From positions 2,740,501 to 2,804,500 of the forward strand of contig NZ_BSEC01000001.1 of NCBI RefSeq assembly GCF_027923385.1: a stretch of 64,000 bases of DNA, given 5' to 3'. The notes below the pieces were generated by a model, which had not been told where the DNA came from, made no database searches, and was given only the letters and a program-made list of their open reading frames with translations. Below, piece after piece: positions 35,759 to 45,310 of the stretch. This DNA is from Methylocystis echinoides (GTDB taxonomy: Bacteria > Pseudomonadota > Alphaproteobacteria > Rhizobiales > Beijerinckiaceae). The translations under genes and the position numbers were made by a program. Each line of letters starts with the position of its first letter. Positions within the stretch are counted from its first letter, which is position 1.

Positions 35759-35902
35759 GGTTACTCCTGGTCACAGGAGACCAGACATAAAACCGCCATG
35801 GTTGCGTTCAAGTTAAAAACGGCCAAGTCAAAGTTTGTTAACTATGAGCCAGTAAAACACATTCACGTGCAATCCACGACGAATGCGAAAGACGGGAAAA
35901 CG

Positions 35903-36484
35903 ATGGCGACGATGATCGCCCGAAGGCTGCTGATGCTGACGGTGGGCGCGTTGACGACGGCGTGTCTTTCCGCCTGCGCCGTGCCCGGCGACAACCGGCC
36001 GGAGCTTTACGCCGCGTCGGCGGTGGACCCTTATACACTTGCGGCGGGCGACAGGCTTCGCGTCATCGTCTTCGGCCAGGACTCGCTTTCCAACGCCTAT
36101 TCCGTCGATGGCGCGGGGCGCATCGCCATGCCGCTGATCGGCTCCGTGCGTGTGCAGGGCCTGACGGCGCAGGACGTCGAGCGCGCCGTCGCCGCGCGGC
36201 TGCGCGACGGCTATGTGCGGGAGCCGCGCGTCTCGGTGGAAGTCGAGGCGTTTCGTCCCTTTTTCGTGCTCGGCGAGGTCACCGGCGCGGGTCAGTTTCC
36301 TTTTGTGGACGGGATGACCGTGCGCACCGCCGTCGCCATTGCCGGGGGCTTCGGACCGCGCGCCTATCAGGGCGCCGTCGATCTCACGCGCGTCATCGAT
36401 GGCGTGCCCGTCACGGGCCGCGTCCCGCTCGACGCGCCGGTGCGGCCGGGCGACACCATTACCGTTCGCGAGCGAATTTTTTAG
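35903..36484 (+). CDS. Polysaccharide export lipoprotein (Wza-like, SLBB domain)
   Basis: ATG 35903 gives a 193-residue precursor with a lipoprotein signal, lipobox LSAC (Cys25; TTAC at Cys21 is a second candidate). The polysaccharide export domain follows (YTLAAGDRLRVIVFGQDSL, then GRIAMPLIGSVRVQGLTAQ), then one SLBB module (FFVLGEVTGAGQFPFVDGMT). It is shorter than E. coli Wza and lacks the C-terminal pore helix, like ExoF-type proteins. It forms the outer-membrane side of export with the divergently encoded Wzc-like protein and leads an operon with the GT4 gene 18 bases on. Confidence 0.9.
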   Translation: MATMIARRLLMLTVGALTTACLSACAVPGDNRPELYAASAVDPYTLAAGDRLRVIVFGQDSLSNAYSVDGAGRIAMPLIGSVRVQGLTAQDVERAVAARLRDGYVREPRVSVEVEAFRPFFVLGEVTGAGQFPFVDGMTVRTAVAIAGGFGPRAYQGAVDLTRVIDGVPVTGRVPLDAPVRPGDTITVRERIF

Positions 36485-36502
36485 CAAGAGTGAGGGATTT
36501 GA

Positions 36503-37681
36503 ATGACCGCAGCCGGCGATCAGACTGCGATTGCGGCGGCGGCGGAGCGGCCGCTGCGCATTCTGCATGTCATGCGCGCGCCGGTCGGCGGGCTGTTCCG
36601 GCATGTCGCCGATCTCGCGCGCGCACAGGCGCGCGCCGGTCACCGTGTGGGAATCGTCGCGGATTCCTCTACCGGCGGCGCGGCAGCGGCGCGTCTTCTC
36701 GACGCGCTATCGCCCGATCTTGCGTTGGGCGTGACGCGGCTGCCGATGCGCCGGCTGCCAAACCCCGACGATCTGCGCATCGCCTGGCGGATCGCCAGAC
36801 TTACCCAGCGCCTGTCGCCGGACATTCTGCACGGGCATGGCGCCAAGGGCGGGCTTTATGCGCGGCTTCCGGCGTTGCTGCCGGGCTTCCCTGCGCCGGC
36901 GGGGCCGCTCGCGCGCATTTACACGCCGCATGGCGGCAGCCTGCATTTCCGGCCCGACACGATGTTCGGCGCCATATTCTTCGCCGCCGAGCGCATCATG
37001 GCGCGGGTAACGGATTTCATTCCCTTTGAGAGCGACTATGCGCGCCGCCGCTTCTGCGATGTCATTGCGACGCCGCCGGCGCGCGCATGCGTCATTCACA
37101 ACGGGCTTCTTCCCGAGGAGTTCGCGCCCATCGCGCCGGCGCCGGACGCTGCGGATTTCGTTTTCATTGGCGAGATGCGCGTCGCCAAGGGGGTCGAGGA
37201 CCTGCTGCGCGCCTTTGCGACGCTGCCGGCCGAGCCGCGTCTCGCGCTCGTCGGCTCGGGCAGCGACGAGGCGGCGTTCCGCGCCCTGTCCATGCAACTC
37301 GATCTTTCGGACCGCGTGCATTTCCTCCCGCGCATGCCGACGCGCGAGGCCCTGCGGCGCGGGCGTATTCTGGTGACGCCGAGCCGGGCGGAATCGCTTC
37401 CCTATATTGTCATCGAGGCGATGGCCGCGCGTCGCCCGATCGTCGCCACCGCCATTGGCGGCGTGCCGGAGATTTTTGGGCGCGAGGCGCACCGCCTTCC
37501 GCCGCCCGGCGACCCGCCGGCGCTTGCCCGCGCCATGCAGGAGGCGCGGGACATGGAAGAATCCGCCCTCAACGCCCTCCTAGATGATCTCGCCGCGCAG
37601 GCGCAGGAGAAATTCACCGTCGAACAAATGACCGCAGGGATCCTGCGCGGCTATTGCGCAGCGCTGGCGGCGCGTGGCTGA
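36503..37681 (+). CDS. Glycosyltransferase family 4 (GT-B), exopolysaccharide
   Basis: A 392-residue GT-B enzyme with a clear ribosome binding site (GAGGG) before ATG 36503. The N-terminal domain has HVMRAPVGGLFRHVADLA and DILHGHGAKGGLYAR. The C-terminal domain has FVFIGEMRVAKGVEDLLRA and the donor-binding stretch PSRAESLPYIVIEAMAARRP with the EX7E pair. It would add a sugar to the lipid-linked repeat unit at the inner membrane. It sits between the export lipoprotein and the priming transferase. Confidence 0.9.
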   Translation: MTAAGDQTAIAAAAERPLRILHVMRAPVGGLFRHVADLARAQARAGHRVGIVADSSTGGAAAARLLDALSPDLALGVTRLPMRRLPNPDDLRIAWRIARLTQRLSPDILHGHGAKGGLYARLPALLPGFPAPAGPLARIYTPHGGSLHFRPDTMFGAIFFAAERIMARVTDFIPFESDYARRRFCDVIATPPARACVIHNGLLPEEFAPIAPAPDAADFVFIGEMRVAKGVEDLLRAFATLPAEPRLALVGSGSDEAAFRALSMQLDLSDRVHFLPRMPTREALRRGRILVTPSRAESLPYIVIEAMAARRPIVATAIGGVPEIFGREAHRLPPPGDPPALARAMQEARDMEESALNALLDDLAAQAQEKFTVEQMTAGILRGYCAALAARG

Positions 37682-37714
37682 CGACTGAAACAACCTCACA
37701 GGGAAACAGAAACG

Positions 37715-39253
37715 ATGTGCGCTTTTGCCGTGGGCGACATGAAAGGCGTGCCGCCGGAGAACGACCCGAATAAGAGAAAAGACGCGGAAACGCGCCCGCT
37801 CAATCCGCAGCTCGCGGAGATCGCCAGCAACGGGACGCCCGGGAAATCCTGGTCTCCCGTCGTTGTCGCCGGACTCGCCAGGCTCTGCGAGTTCTTCCTG
37901 CTGCTAATGGCCGGAGTCGCCATCGCCGAATGGCATGTCGTCCCCGTCTGGGGCCGCTCGCTGGATTATTATCTCGCCACGGCGGCCATGGCGGCCATGG
38001 CGGTCGTCGCGCTGCAAGCGCTTGGGCTTTACGCCACCTCCGTTCTGCGCGCGCCGATCCGGCACGGGCTGAAAATTGCGGCCGGCTGGTCCACCGTCTT
38101 CGCGCTCGCGCTCGCCATCCTGTTTTTCTTCCAGCTTGGCGGCTCCTTTTCCCGCATCTGGCTGTTGAGCTGGTATGTCGTCGGCCTCGCGATTCTGGCG
38201 GTGGAGCGGCTGACGGTCGCGATGATCGTGCGGCGTCTGACCCATCAGGGGAAGCTGGATCGCCGCACCGTCATCGTCGGCGGCGGCGCCCTCGCCGATC
38301 CGGTCCTGCGCGAACTGGCGGCGCAGGACGACGGCGATCTGCGCATTCTCGGCGTCTTCGACGACCGCACGGACGAACGCTCACCCGATATGGTCGCGGG
38401 CTATCCGAAGCTCGGCACGGTCGACGATCTCGTCGCCTTCGCGCGTCACACGCGCATTGATCTCGTGATCTTCACCCTGCCGATTTCGGCGGAGGCGCGC
38501 CTGCTGCAAATGCTGCGCAAACTCTGGGTGTTGCCGATCGACATTCGCCTCGCGGCCCATACCAACAAGCTGCGTTTCCGTCCCCGCTCCTATTCCTATA
38601 TCGGCGACGTGCCGGTCATCGACGTCTTCGACAAGCCCATCGCCGACTGGGACGTCGTCGTCAAAAACGTCTTCGACAGGGTCGTCGGCGCGCTTTGCCT
38701 GCTTCTGGCGTCGCCGATCATGGCGCTCGTCGCCATCGCCGTGAAGCTCGACTCGCCGGGGCCGGTGTTCTTCAAGCAACGCCGCCACGGCTTCAACAAT
38801 GAGGTGATCGAGGTCTATAAATTCCGCTCGATGTTCACCGACCAGCTCGATCCGCAGGCGGTCAAACAGGTGACGCGCCACGATCCCCGGGTGACACGGG
38901 TCGGGCGCATCATCCGCAAGACCTCGCTCGACGAGCTGCCGCAATTGTTCAATGTCGTGCTCGAGGGCAGCCTGTCGCTCGTCGGTCCACGCCCGCACGC
39001 CATCGTCTGCCGCGCCGCCGACAAGCTCTATGACGAGGTGGTCGACGGCTATTTCGCCCGCCATCGCGTCAAGCCGGGCATCACCGGCTGGGCGCAGATC
39101 AACGGCTGGCGCGGCGAAACCGACACGCCGGAGAAAATCCAGAAGCGCGTCGAACACGATCTTTACTACATCGAGAACTGGTCGATCCTGTTCGACATCT
39201 ATATTCTGGCGATGACGCCCTTCGCGCTCATCAAGGCGGAGAACGCTTATTGA
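37715..39253 (+). CDS. Undecaprenyl-phosphate sugar phosphotransferase (WcaJ/ExoY-type, long form)
   Basis: A 512-residue polyisoprenyl-phosphate hexose-1-phosphate transferase. It has four N-terminal membrane helices (about residues 45-165), a CoA-binding-like domain (RRTVIVGGGALADPVLREL near 187) and the C-terminal catalytic domain with PGPVFFKQRRHGFN near 350, EVYKFRSM, RKTSLDELPQLFNV and VGPRPHA. The end HDLYYIENWS...DIYILAMT is typical. It starts repeat-unit synthesis by moving a sugar-1-phosphate onto undecaprenyl phosphate. ATG 37739 is an alternative start. Confidence 0.92.
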   Translation: MCAFAVGDMKGVPPENDPNKRKDAETRPLNPQLAEIASNGTPGKSWSPVVVAGLARLCEFFLLLMAGVAIAEWHVVPVWGRSLDYYLATAAMAAMAVVALQALGLYATSVLRAPIRHGLKIAAGWSTVFALALAILFFFQLGGSFSRIWLLSWYVVGLAILAVERLTVAMIVRRLTHQGKLDRRTVIVGGGALADPVLRELAAQDDGDLRILGVFDDRTDERSPDMVAGYPKLGTVDDLVAFARHTRIDLVIFTLPISAEARLLQMLRKLWVLPIDIRLAAHTNKLRFRPRSYSYIGDVPVIDVFDKPIADWDVVVKNVFDRVVGALCLLLASPIMALVAIAVKLDSPGPVFFKQRRHGFNNEVIEVYKFRSMFTDQLDPQAVKQVTRHDPRVTRVGRIIRKTSLDELPQLFNVVLEGSLSLVGPRPHAIVCRAADKLYDEVVDGYFARHRVKPGITGWAQINGWRGETDTPEKIQKRVEHDLYYIENWSILFDIYILAMTPFALIKAENAY

Positions 39254-39279
39254 CGATCGCGGGAAAGCGGGACGCGCGA

Positions 39280-39318
39280 ACCCCTCGCCGTGCCGCGCCT
39301 GCGGGGAAAGGGTGAGGG
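39280..39318. repeat. Degenerate intergenic inverted repeat
   Basis: CCCTCGCC and GGTGAGGG flank a GC-rich centre downstream of the phosphotransferase gene. The sequence resembles the short palindromic intergenic repeats common in Hyphomicrobiales. It may end transcription of the exopolysaccharide operon. Confidence 0.35.
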
Positions 39319-39391
39319 TGAAGGGCAAAGCATCAAGCGCATGTCGCCTGTGTTTTCGCGCCGCCCGCCCAACCAATAAGGAGCCTGCCCC

Positions 39392-39766
39392 ATGAACCTC
39401 TCGTCGCTCGTCATGACCATCGCGGCGCTTCAGGGGGCCGGCGGGGTTTCGCTGGCCGCGGCGGCGGCGCATGTCGACGCCAATCCCCTGCTCGCGACCG
39501 CGAGCCAGTTCCTCATGATCCACGCCGCCGCCGGCCTCGGGCTCGGCGCCCGCCTGGGCGCGGGCGCGCCGCTGCCGCGCTTTCTCGCCGGCGCCGCCTT
39601 CGCGATGCAGGCCGGCGTGACGCTCTTCGCCGCCGATCTCGCGGCGCGCGTCTATCTGGGCGGCAAGCTTTTTCCCTTCGCGGCGCCAATGGGCGGCGGG
39701 CTCACCATTCTGGCATGGCTCGCCCTCGCGCTCTGGGGCGCGGCGACGCTCCTTCGCCGAGACTGA
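39392..39766 (+). CDS. DUF423-family small membrane protein
   Basis: A 124-residue protein with four hydrophobic segments. The features match DUF423: a small-residue-rich first helix with AAAAAHVDAN, QFLMIHAAAGLGLGARLG in the second, and FPFAAPMGGGLTILAWLAL at the end. The ATG at 39392 follows AAGGAG by about 8 bases. DUF423 proteins (YwdK/YgdD) are inner-membrane proteins of unknown function. It is a stand-alone gene between the exopolysaccharide locus and the response regulator. Confidence 0.75.
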   Translation: MNLSSLVMTIAALQGAGGVSLAAAAAHVDANPLLATASQFLMIHAAAGLGLGARLGAGAPLPRFLAGAAFAMQAGVTLFAADLAARVYLGGKLFPFAAPMGGGLTILAWLALALWGAATLLRRD

Positions 39767-39859
39767 AACTGCGGCGTAAATGACACAGTGGCCCAACAGA
39801 TGCGCTGGCCCCATGCGCATTTGCTGGACTCACGCGGCATTCGGCCGCACCATCTTCCC

Positions 39860-40300
39860 ATGTCTGTCTCGGACGCGCCCACGCCCCGCTCGGGCGGCGC
39901 ATCGGGCGATGCGCCACAACGGCCCGGCGATCCGCTGCTCGGCCGACGGGTTCTCATTGTCGAGGACGATCCCTTCATCGCCCTCGCGCTCGAGGAGACG
40001 CTGACCGATTTCGGCCTGATCGTCGCCGGCGCGGCGATGAACGTGCCGCAGGCGCTCGCCCTTGCGCAAAGCGCCGAGTTCGACCTCGCCCTGCTGGACG
40101 TCAACATCGGACAGGACCGCATCGACCCTGTCGCCGACGCCATTCATGCGCGCGGCATTCCGTTCGTCTTCACCACGGGCTGCGGCCGGGCCGGTCTCCC
40201 CGAGGCCTATCTCGAGCAGGCGATCGTGGAAAAACCCTTTTACGTAGAGGAGATGCTGCGCGCGCTGCGCGCGCAGCTCGAGAACCACAGAGATAACTGA
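39860..40300 (+). CDS. Single-domain response regulator (CheY-like receiver)
   Basis: The start at ATG 39860 (MSVSDAPTPRSGG) is preferred; an earlier frame from 39788 has no ribosome binding site. The receiver domain has VLIVEDDPFIALALEE (acidic pair), phosphoacceptor Asp in LALLDVNIG, Thr in FVFTTGCG, and Lys in AIVEKPF. There is no output domain. Such regulators relay phosphate or act on partner kinases, often HWE kinases in Alphaproteobacteria; the kinase at 28619 is a candidate partner by family only. Confidence 0.85.
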   Translation: MSVSDAPTPRSGGASGDAPQRPGDPLLGRRVLIVEDDPFIALALEETLTDFGLIVAGAAMNVPQALALAQSAEFDLALLDVNIGQDRIDPVADAIHARGIPFVFTTGCGRAGLPEAYLEQAIVEKPFYVEEMLRALRAQLENHRDN

Positions 40301-40403
40301 ATTCATGATGAAAAAATGGCTCCCGCCGGCTTGAAGCGGGACCCGGGGAGATTTATGGTCGCAAACGAAAAGGTTAAGTTTCCGTTTAGCGTGAGCGTAC
40401 CCC

Positions 40404-41162
40404 ATGTCTCTCCCTGTCGATCCAAGCGTCCGACGCGCCCGCTCGGCCATCTCTCTCGGCGCCGCCGTGGCCATATTCGGGACCGTGCTGTTCGGCTATG
40501 ACGCGCCGGAAAGCCAGGCGGCCGGCGGCTTCCTCGAGGCGCTGTTCGGCCTCGGCCGGGGGTACGACAGCGGTTACAGCGCCTATAGCGGCTATGGGGC
40601 CTATCGCGCCCGCATCAGCCGCGCGCCCCGGCGCTTCCGGCTGGCGCATCGCGCGCGGCGGCACGACATCCAGGCCCGTCGCCACGTCGTCGAGAGACGG
40701 AAAGCGGGCGAGCGCCGCTTCGTGGCGAGCGCGCCGGGCCCGCAAAAGCTGACGCTCGCGCCTGCCGCGATCGAGATCATCACCCCGTCGCGCAGCCCCT
40801 TCGTCGAGGTCATCGGCTCGGCCGGACAGGTCGCCCCGACGGCGCGCGCGACGGAGCCGAAAGCCCAGCCCGAGACTTGCGGAAAGTCCTGCGTCGCCGC
40901 GCCCGTGACGGGGCTGGCGGCGCGCGTCGCCTCGGTCCCGACGCCCGATCTTTACGCGGACCCGACCCTGCGCCCGGGCGACACGATCGTCACCCCGCAA
41001 GGGATGCGCATTCTCCGGCGCGGCAGCCGCTTCCCCTTCAAGGCGACGGATTTCGTCTCGCTGGACGAGGCCGGCCGGGCGCATCTCGCCAACCGGAGCG
41101 CGCTGCATGAAATCGAGCGCGCCATGAAGACGCCGCTGGGCCGCGTCCCCGCCGATCTCTGA
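40404..41162 (+). CDS. Exported hypothetical protein (252 aa)
   Basis: The N-terminus has a hydrophobic segment (AISLGAAVAIFGTVLFG, residues 15-31) that serves as signal or anchor, with cleavage possible near SQAAGG. A Tyr/Gly/Ser-rich stretch (GYDSGYSAYSGYGAY) and a strongly basic Arg/His region follow. The C-terminal 70 residues (PTLRPGDTIVTPQGMRILRR, then FVSLDEAGRAHLANRS) form a small conserved-looking module common in exported Hyphomicrobiales proteins. Function unknown; a cell-envelope role is likely. Confidence 0.65.
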   Translation: MSLPVDPSVRRARSAISLGAAVAIFGTVLFGYDAPESQAAGGFLEALFGLGRGYDSGYSAYSGYGAYRARISRAPRRFRLAHRARRHDIQARRHVVERRKAGERRFVASAPGPQKLTLAPAAIEIITPSRSPFVEVIGSAGQVAPTARATEPKAQPETCGKSCVAAPVTGLAARVASVPTPDLYADPTLRPGDTIVTPQGMRILRRGSRFPFKATDFVSLDEAGRAHLANRSALHEIERAMKTPLGRVPADL

Positions 41163-41234
41163 CGGCGGCCCGCCACTTTATCGCCGCGCTTGCCCGCCAC
41201 AACCGCATGGTTCTGGCGTGAGGAGAAAAGACGC

Positions 41235-43142
41235 TTGTCGCGGGCGGCGGAAAACGATCCGGCCGAAGCCCCGTCCCGCCCGTCTTCGGGCGCGGCGCGC
41301 AGGCGTGTGCGCCCTTCCGGGCGGATGCTGCTCCTCGTCGTGGCGCTGATGCTTCTCGGCGCGGTGGGCGGTGTCGCCGCAGCGCTGGCGCCCTGGCTCT
41401 TCTCCCCCGCCGCCGCCCTGACCGCCGTCACCACGCAATTCAATGAGGCGACAGGTCTCTATCTCGTCGCGCAGTCGGGACCGCGGCTGTCGCTGACGCC
41501 GAGGCCCCATCTCGTGATGAGCGGCGTCGTTTTCGGCGACCCGAACAAAACCCTCCTTGTCGAGGCCGACGAACTGCGCGGCGATCTTCGGCTCGCGGCG
41601 CTGCTCGCCGGACGGCTGGAGATGGATTCGCTGACGCTGCAACGGCCGCGCGCGCGGCTCGATCTGGATCGCGAGCGGATCGGCTCGCCCGGCGCCGCGG
41701 CGCGCGCCGCCGCCGCCCAATCCGGCAGCGTGGCCGCACAAAAGGCGGACGCCTATCGGCTGGGCGTCGTCACGATTGTGGACGGCGCGCTGGAGGTGCG
41801 CCGCAATGGCGCCGATCACATTGTCGAAAAGATCGCCGCAACGCTCGACTGGCGCAAGATCGGCGAGCATGCGCTGCTGACAAGCGCCTTCGACTGGCGC
41901 GGCCAGCGGCTCCAGCTCGTCTTGTGGGTCGCGCGGCCGGGGATTTTCCTGCGCGGCGATCCGACCGTCGCGACGGCGCGGATCGACGGCGAAAGCCTTC
42001 GCCTCGAGGCGCAGGGCGTTGCGCAGACGGGCGCCAATCCGCGCTATGCCGGCCGCGTCGCCGGCTCCGCCGCCTCGGTGCGCGACGCGCTCGGCCTGTT
42101 CGGGATCGAGCCCGCGCTGCCCGGCCCCTTTGGCGACGCCGAGATCGTCGCGCAGGCGGCGATTGGCCCGCATGACGCCGCCTTTCGCGATCTGCGCATC
42201 GAAGTGGACGGCAATGTCTTCGAGGGCGAGATTTCGGCCCGCGTCGAGGAGGGCCGCCCCTATGTGTCGGCCGCGCTGCACAGCGATTTCGTCGCGCTGA
42301 AGCCGATGTTCTTCGACGCCCCGCCCCTGGTCGTCGATGGCCAATGGAGCCAGAAACCGCTCGATCCGCCGGATCTTTCCGGCGCCGATCTCGACCTGAC
42401 GATCACCGCGCGCCACGCCCGGCTGGGCCGCCTCACCCTCGACGACGCCACAATGGCCGCCAAGCTGCGCGACGGCGCGCTGGATCTGTCGCTGCTGGAG
42501 GCGCGGGCCTATCGCGGCCAGCTCAAGGCGCGCGGCTCATTCGCGGCGACAGGCGGCGCGCTGTCCATGCACGCCTCGGCCCAGACGACCGGGGTCGACG
42601 CCCGCGCCCTGCTCTCCGACGGCTTCGGAAAGGAGGCGCTCGGCGGCGCGCTCGACTCGACCGTCTCTCTCGACGCGCGCGGCGAGACCGTCGCCGACAT
42701 GCTGCGCGGCCTCAACGGCCGCCTGACGCTGAACCTGTCGGACGGCGAAATCGACGGCGTCGACTTCGACCGCGCGCTGCGTCGCTTCGAAAAGCGGCCG
42801 CTGGCGAGCGCGCAGGACATTCGCTCGGGCAGCTCCGCCCTGATCCGGGGCAGCGCCAATGTCATCATTGAGAATGGCGTGGGCGCGCTGGAGGACGGCG
42901 CCGCCCAGGGTCCCGGATTCGCCCTCGCCTTTGCGGGAACCGCCAATTTCATCGAGCGCAGCCTGGCGCTGAAGGCCGCCGCGCGCGAGGCCGACCCTGC
43001 CGGCAAGGCGCGCGAGAACGGCCTGCAAATCGCGGTCGACGTCGCCGGCCCGTGGGACGAACTGAAGATTGCGCCCGATCCAAAGGCCTTTATCCGCCGC
43101 TCGGGCGCCGCCGCTCCACTGCTGCCCGAGGCGCCGCGCTAA
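41235..43142 (+). CDS. AsmA-family protein
   Basis: The TTG at 41235 is preferred because AGGAG lies 9 bases upstream; another TTG at 41190 has none. A single N-terminal membrane helix (MLLLVVALMLLGAVGGVAA, about residues 32-50) is followed by a large periplasmic beta-rich region. The AsmA pattern appears at the start (SGPRLSLTPRPHLVMSGVVFG, split) and in the AsmA_2 C-terminal domain (MLRGLNGRLTLNLSDGEIDG near 500). AsmA-like proteins act in phospholipid transport or outer-membrane assembly. Confidence 0.85.
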   Translation: MSRAAENDPAEAPSRPSSGAARRRVRPSGRMLLLVVALMLLGAVGGVAAALAPWLFSPAAALTAVTTQFNEATGLYLVAQSGPRLSLTPRPHLVMSGVVFGDPNKTLLVEADELRGDLRLAALLAGRLEMDSLTLQRPRARLDLDRERIGSPGAAARAAAAQSGSVAAQKADAYRLGVVTIVDGALEVRRNGADHIVEKIAATLDWRKIGEHALLTSAFDWRGQRLQLVLWVARPGIFLRGDPTVATARIDGESLRLEAQGVAQTGANPRYAGRVAGSAASVRDALGLFGIEPALPGPFGDAEIVAQAAIGPHDAAFRDLRIEVDGNVFEGEISARVEEGRPYVSAALHSDFVALKPMFFDAPPLVVDGQWSQKPLDPPDLSGADLDLTITARHARLGRLTLDDATMAAKLRDGALDLSLLEARAYRGQLKARGSFAATGGALSMHASAQTTGVDARALLSDGFGKEALGGALDSTVSLDARGETVADMLRGLNGRLTLNLSDGEIDGVDFDRALRRFEKRPLASAQDIRSGSSALIRGSANVIIENGVGALEDGAAQGPGFALAFAGTANFIERSLALKAAAREADPAGKARENGLQIAVDVAGPWDELKIAPDPKAFIRRSGAAAPLLPEAPR

Positions 43143-43228
43143 GGCTCAGATTTTCTGTTTTGTCGCGCCGCCTTTCGCCGGGCCGGTCGCTCCGGTTCCC
43201 GGGCCAACGCCGCCTTTTCGCATCAAGG

Positions 43229-43537
43229 TCAGGCTTCTTCGCCTTCGCTCTCGAGCTCCACCGGACTTTCCTCCAGCAGAGCGGTCAAGGAGGCCGGCAA
43301 ATCCAGATAGCGGAAGCGCCGCAATTCGAAGCCGATGCCGACGAGCCCCCATGGCGGGGTGTAGGTCTGCCACGGCGGAATTTCCGTCAGAACCACGACA
43401 TGACCGCCGTCGATGGCCGGCGCGATGCGCTCGACCGTGTAAATCGCCCCGCGCCGCAGACCGCCGTCGCCGTAGCGTCCGGGCCCGGCCTCGACGCAGA
43501 CGACCTCCGTGCCGGGAGGGGTTTCCGGGCTGATCAT
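43229..43537 (-). CDS. Conserved hypothetical protein (102 aa)
   Basis: A soluble, strand-rich 102-residue protein: GTEVVCVEAGPGRYGDGG, then GAIYTVERIAPAI, and a terminal segment GFELRRFRYLDLPASLTALL followed by an acidic tail. The shape suggests an SH3-like barrel of the kind seen in small phage-derived and Hyphomicrobiales proteins, but no family is certain. It stands alone between convergent AsmA and a small coiled-coil gene. Confidence 0.6.
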   Translation of the reverse strand: MISPETPPGTEVVCVEAGPGRYGDGGLRRGAIYTVERIAPAIDGGHVVVLTEIPPWQTYTPPWGLVGIGFELRRFRYLDLPASLTALLEESPVELESEGEEA

Positions 43538-43642
43538 CTATGCTTCCTCTTTAGCCTTTGGCGGCAGACGCCGCGCCCTTTCCGTTCTTATGGAGGGCGC
43601 GGCGGCTCAGGAAGCAAGCCGTTGATCAGCGACCGGGTCGGC

Positions 43643-43846
43643 TCACCAGAATTTCAGGAAGCTGAACAGGCTGCCCTTGAGCTTCTTGCGGTCGAGGCCG
43701 GCGAGTTCGTCGTAGATCGTGCGCGCCCTTGCGCGAAGCTCCAGCAACTCCTCGTCCGGAACGTCGAAATTGATGGCCGCGAGACGGAGCTGGCGACGCG
43801 CGTCGTCGAGGCGGGCCTGCGCGTCGGCAATCAAGGCATGGAGCAT
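43643..43846 (-). CDS. Small helical hypothetical protein (67 aa)
   Basis: Mostly one long amphipathic helix (LIADAQARLDDARRQLRLA, residues 5-23, and EELLELRARARTIYDEL), ending in KGSLFSFLKFW. A plausible AAGGGGG ribosome binding site precedes ATG 43846. No membrane segment and no recognised family. Confidence 0.5.
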   Translation of the reverse strand: MLHALIADAQARLDDARRQLRLAAINFDVPDEELLELRARARTIYDELAGLDRKKLKGSLFSFLKFW

Positions 43847-44230
43847 TTTTCCCCCTTCAAGAGGTTGAGATGAAACAATTCTGCGGCGAACGGAGCGGCG
43901 GGAGCGCGGGCTCCCGGCGACAACGCCGGCCGTTCAGGTGACGGGGGCGCCGAACAGACAGGCCGCAACGCCGCTCCGCTTCACCGGCGCGCTACGCTTT
44001 ATCACGAAAAAGCGCCAAGAAAACCCTCGGGAAGCCGTTCTGACGCGGCCGCGAAACGCCGGGCGCCCGGCCCGTCGGTTTCCGCTGGACCGGGCCGAAG
44101 CGGTCATTTCAGTGAATGACATAAGCCAATATCCTACAACGCAATTTTGTTTATCGTCCGCCAGCTTTGCGATAGAAATGGCTGCTATTCGGATGTGGTC
44201 TCCTCGCCCCGTTTTCGAAGGGAATTTAAA
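43847..44230. other. Intergenic region upstream of metalloprotease gene
   Basis: No gene is convincing. The right third (about 44110-44165) is markedly AT-rich and probably holds the promoter of the exported metalloprotease gene; no clear -35/-10 pair could be assigned. Confidence 0.4.
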
Positions 44231-45142
44231 GTGAAGCTCAGGAAACGCGCTCTCTTCCTCATGTCCGCGGCGTCGCTGGCCGTGCTTGGCGTTTGCTCCG
44301 GGTCACAGGCGAACCATGCATGGGGTCCCTATCACTGGGCCAGAACGCTCAACCCGTTTTCGCTGCAACTCGGCAACAATCTCTCGGGAGATTGGCCCGC
44401 CTATCTCACCTACATCGTCGCGGACTGGAACACGCCCGAGAACGCGGCCCTCAACAACGGCGCGAACGCCCAACAGCTCCAGCCCTGGACGCAGCCGCCA
44501 GTTGTTCGGACGGTTCTCGTCAGCGGCACGGCGGGCCTCAATTGCGTGGCGGTGGCGGGGACGACCCAGGTCTGCAACAGGAAATACGGCGGGACAGGCT
44601 GGCTGGGGCTGGCGACGGTCTGGATGAACAGCACGAACCACATCATCCAGGGCACCGCCAAGATGAATGACACTTATTTCGCTTCCAGCGCCTACAATAA
44701 TCCGAACGAGAAACGCCACGTCATCTGCCAGGAAGTCGCGCACTCATTCGGCCTGGGGCATCAGTCCACCAACGGCAGCTCGCAAAACTCCTGCATGGAT
44801 TACTTCGCGAATACCGGGAGCAACGCGACCAGCACGAAGAGCACCCGCCCGAATTACCATGATTTCGAGCAGCTCCAGGCGATCTACGGCGTCCACACCG
44901 ACGCCTCGACGACGCTGAAATCGACGCCGCTGAAAACAGCGCTGAAACCCTCGGTGACGGACGATCCCCGGACATGGGGCCGGCTCGACCATCAGTCGGC
45001 CAACGGCCGGCACTCCCAATATATTCAGAGGGAACTGGACGGCACGGTGGCCATCACCGAGGTCATCTGGACCGAAGAAACCGCCGACGTCTGCCGTTCC
45101 TGCGACCACAGAAACCATAAGCCGGGCGATGTGAAACCGTAA
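44231..45142 (+). CDS. Exported zinc-metalloprotease-like protein with altered motif
   Basis: GTG 44231 follows AAGGGAA by about 7 bases and gives a signal peptide (MKLRKRALFLMSAASLAVLG...QANHA, residues 1-28). The mature part resembles matrixin-like (metzincin) proteases: a short N-terminal domain with strands, WLGLATVWMN near residue 120, and the zinc region CQEVAHSFGLGHQ near 175, then SCMDYF with a Met-turn-like Met. The first zinc ligand His of HExxH is Gln here. Activity is therefore uncertain. The last 60 residues are polar and probably flexible. Confidence 0.7.
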   Translation: MKLRKRALFLMSAASLAVLGVCSGSQANHAWGPYHWARTLNPFSLQLGNNLSGDWPAYLTYIVADWNTPENAALNNGANAQQLQPWTQPPVVRTVLVSGTAGLNCVAVAGTTQVCNRKYGGTGWLGLATVWMNSTNHIIQGTAKMNDTYFASSAYNNPNEKRHVICQEVAHSFGLGHQSTNGSSQNSCMDYFANTGSNATSTKSTRPNYHDFEQLQAIYGVHTDASTTLKSTPLKTALKPSVTDDPRTWGRLDHQSANGRHSQYIQRELDGTVAITEVIWTEETADVCRSCDHRNHKPGDVKP

Positions 45143-45310
45143 CCGACGCGGCGGGGTGGGGCGAACGCTTCCTGCCCTGCCCTCCGGCGCGGGCGCGCCT
45201 TCCGAGCCGGCCAAGCCGCCCGAGCCGCCCATTCAAAAGACAGGACGCGCCCGGTCCCCGAGGCGCCCGCGATTTTCGAAGAATTTGGAGAAGAGCCGGA
45301 GCTTTTGGAG

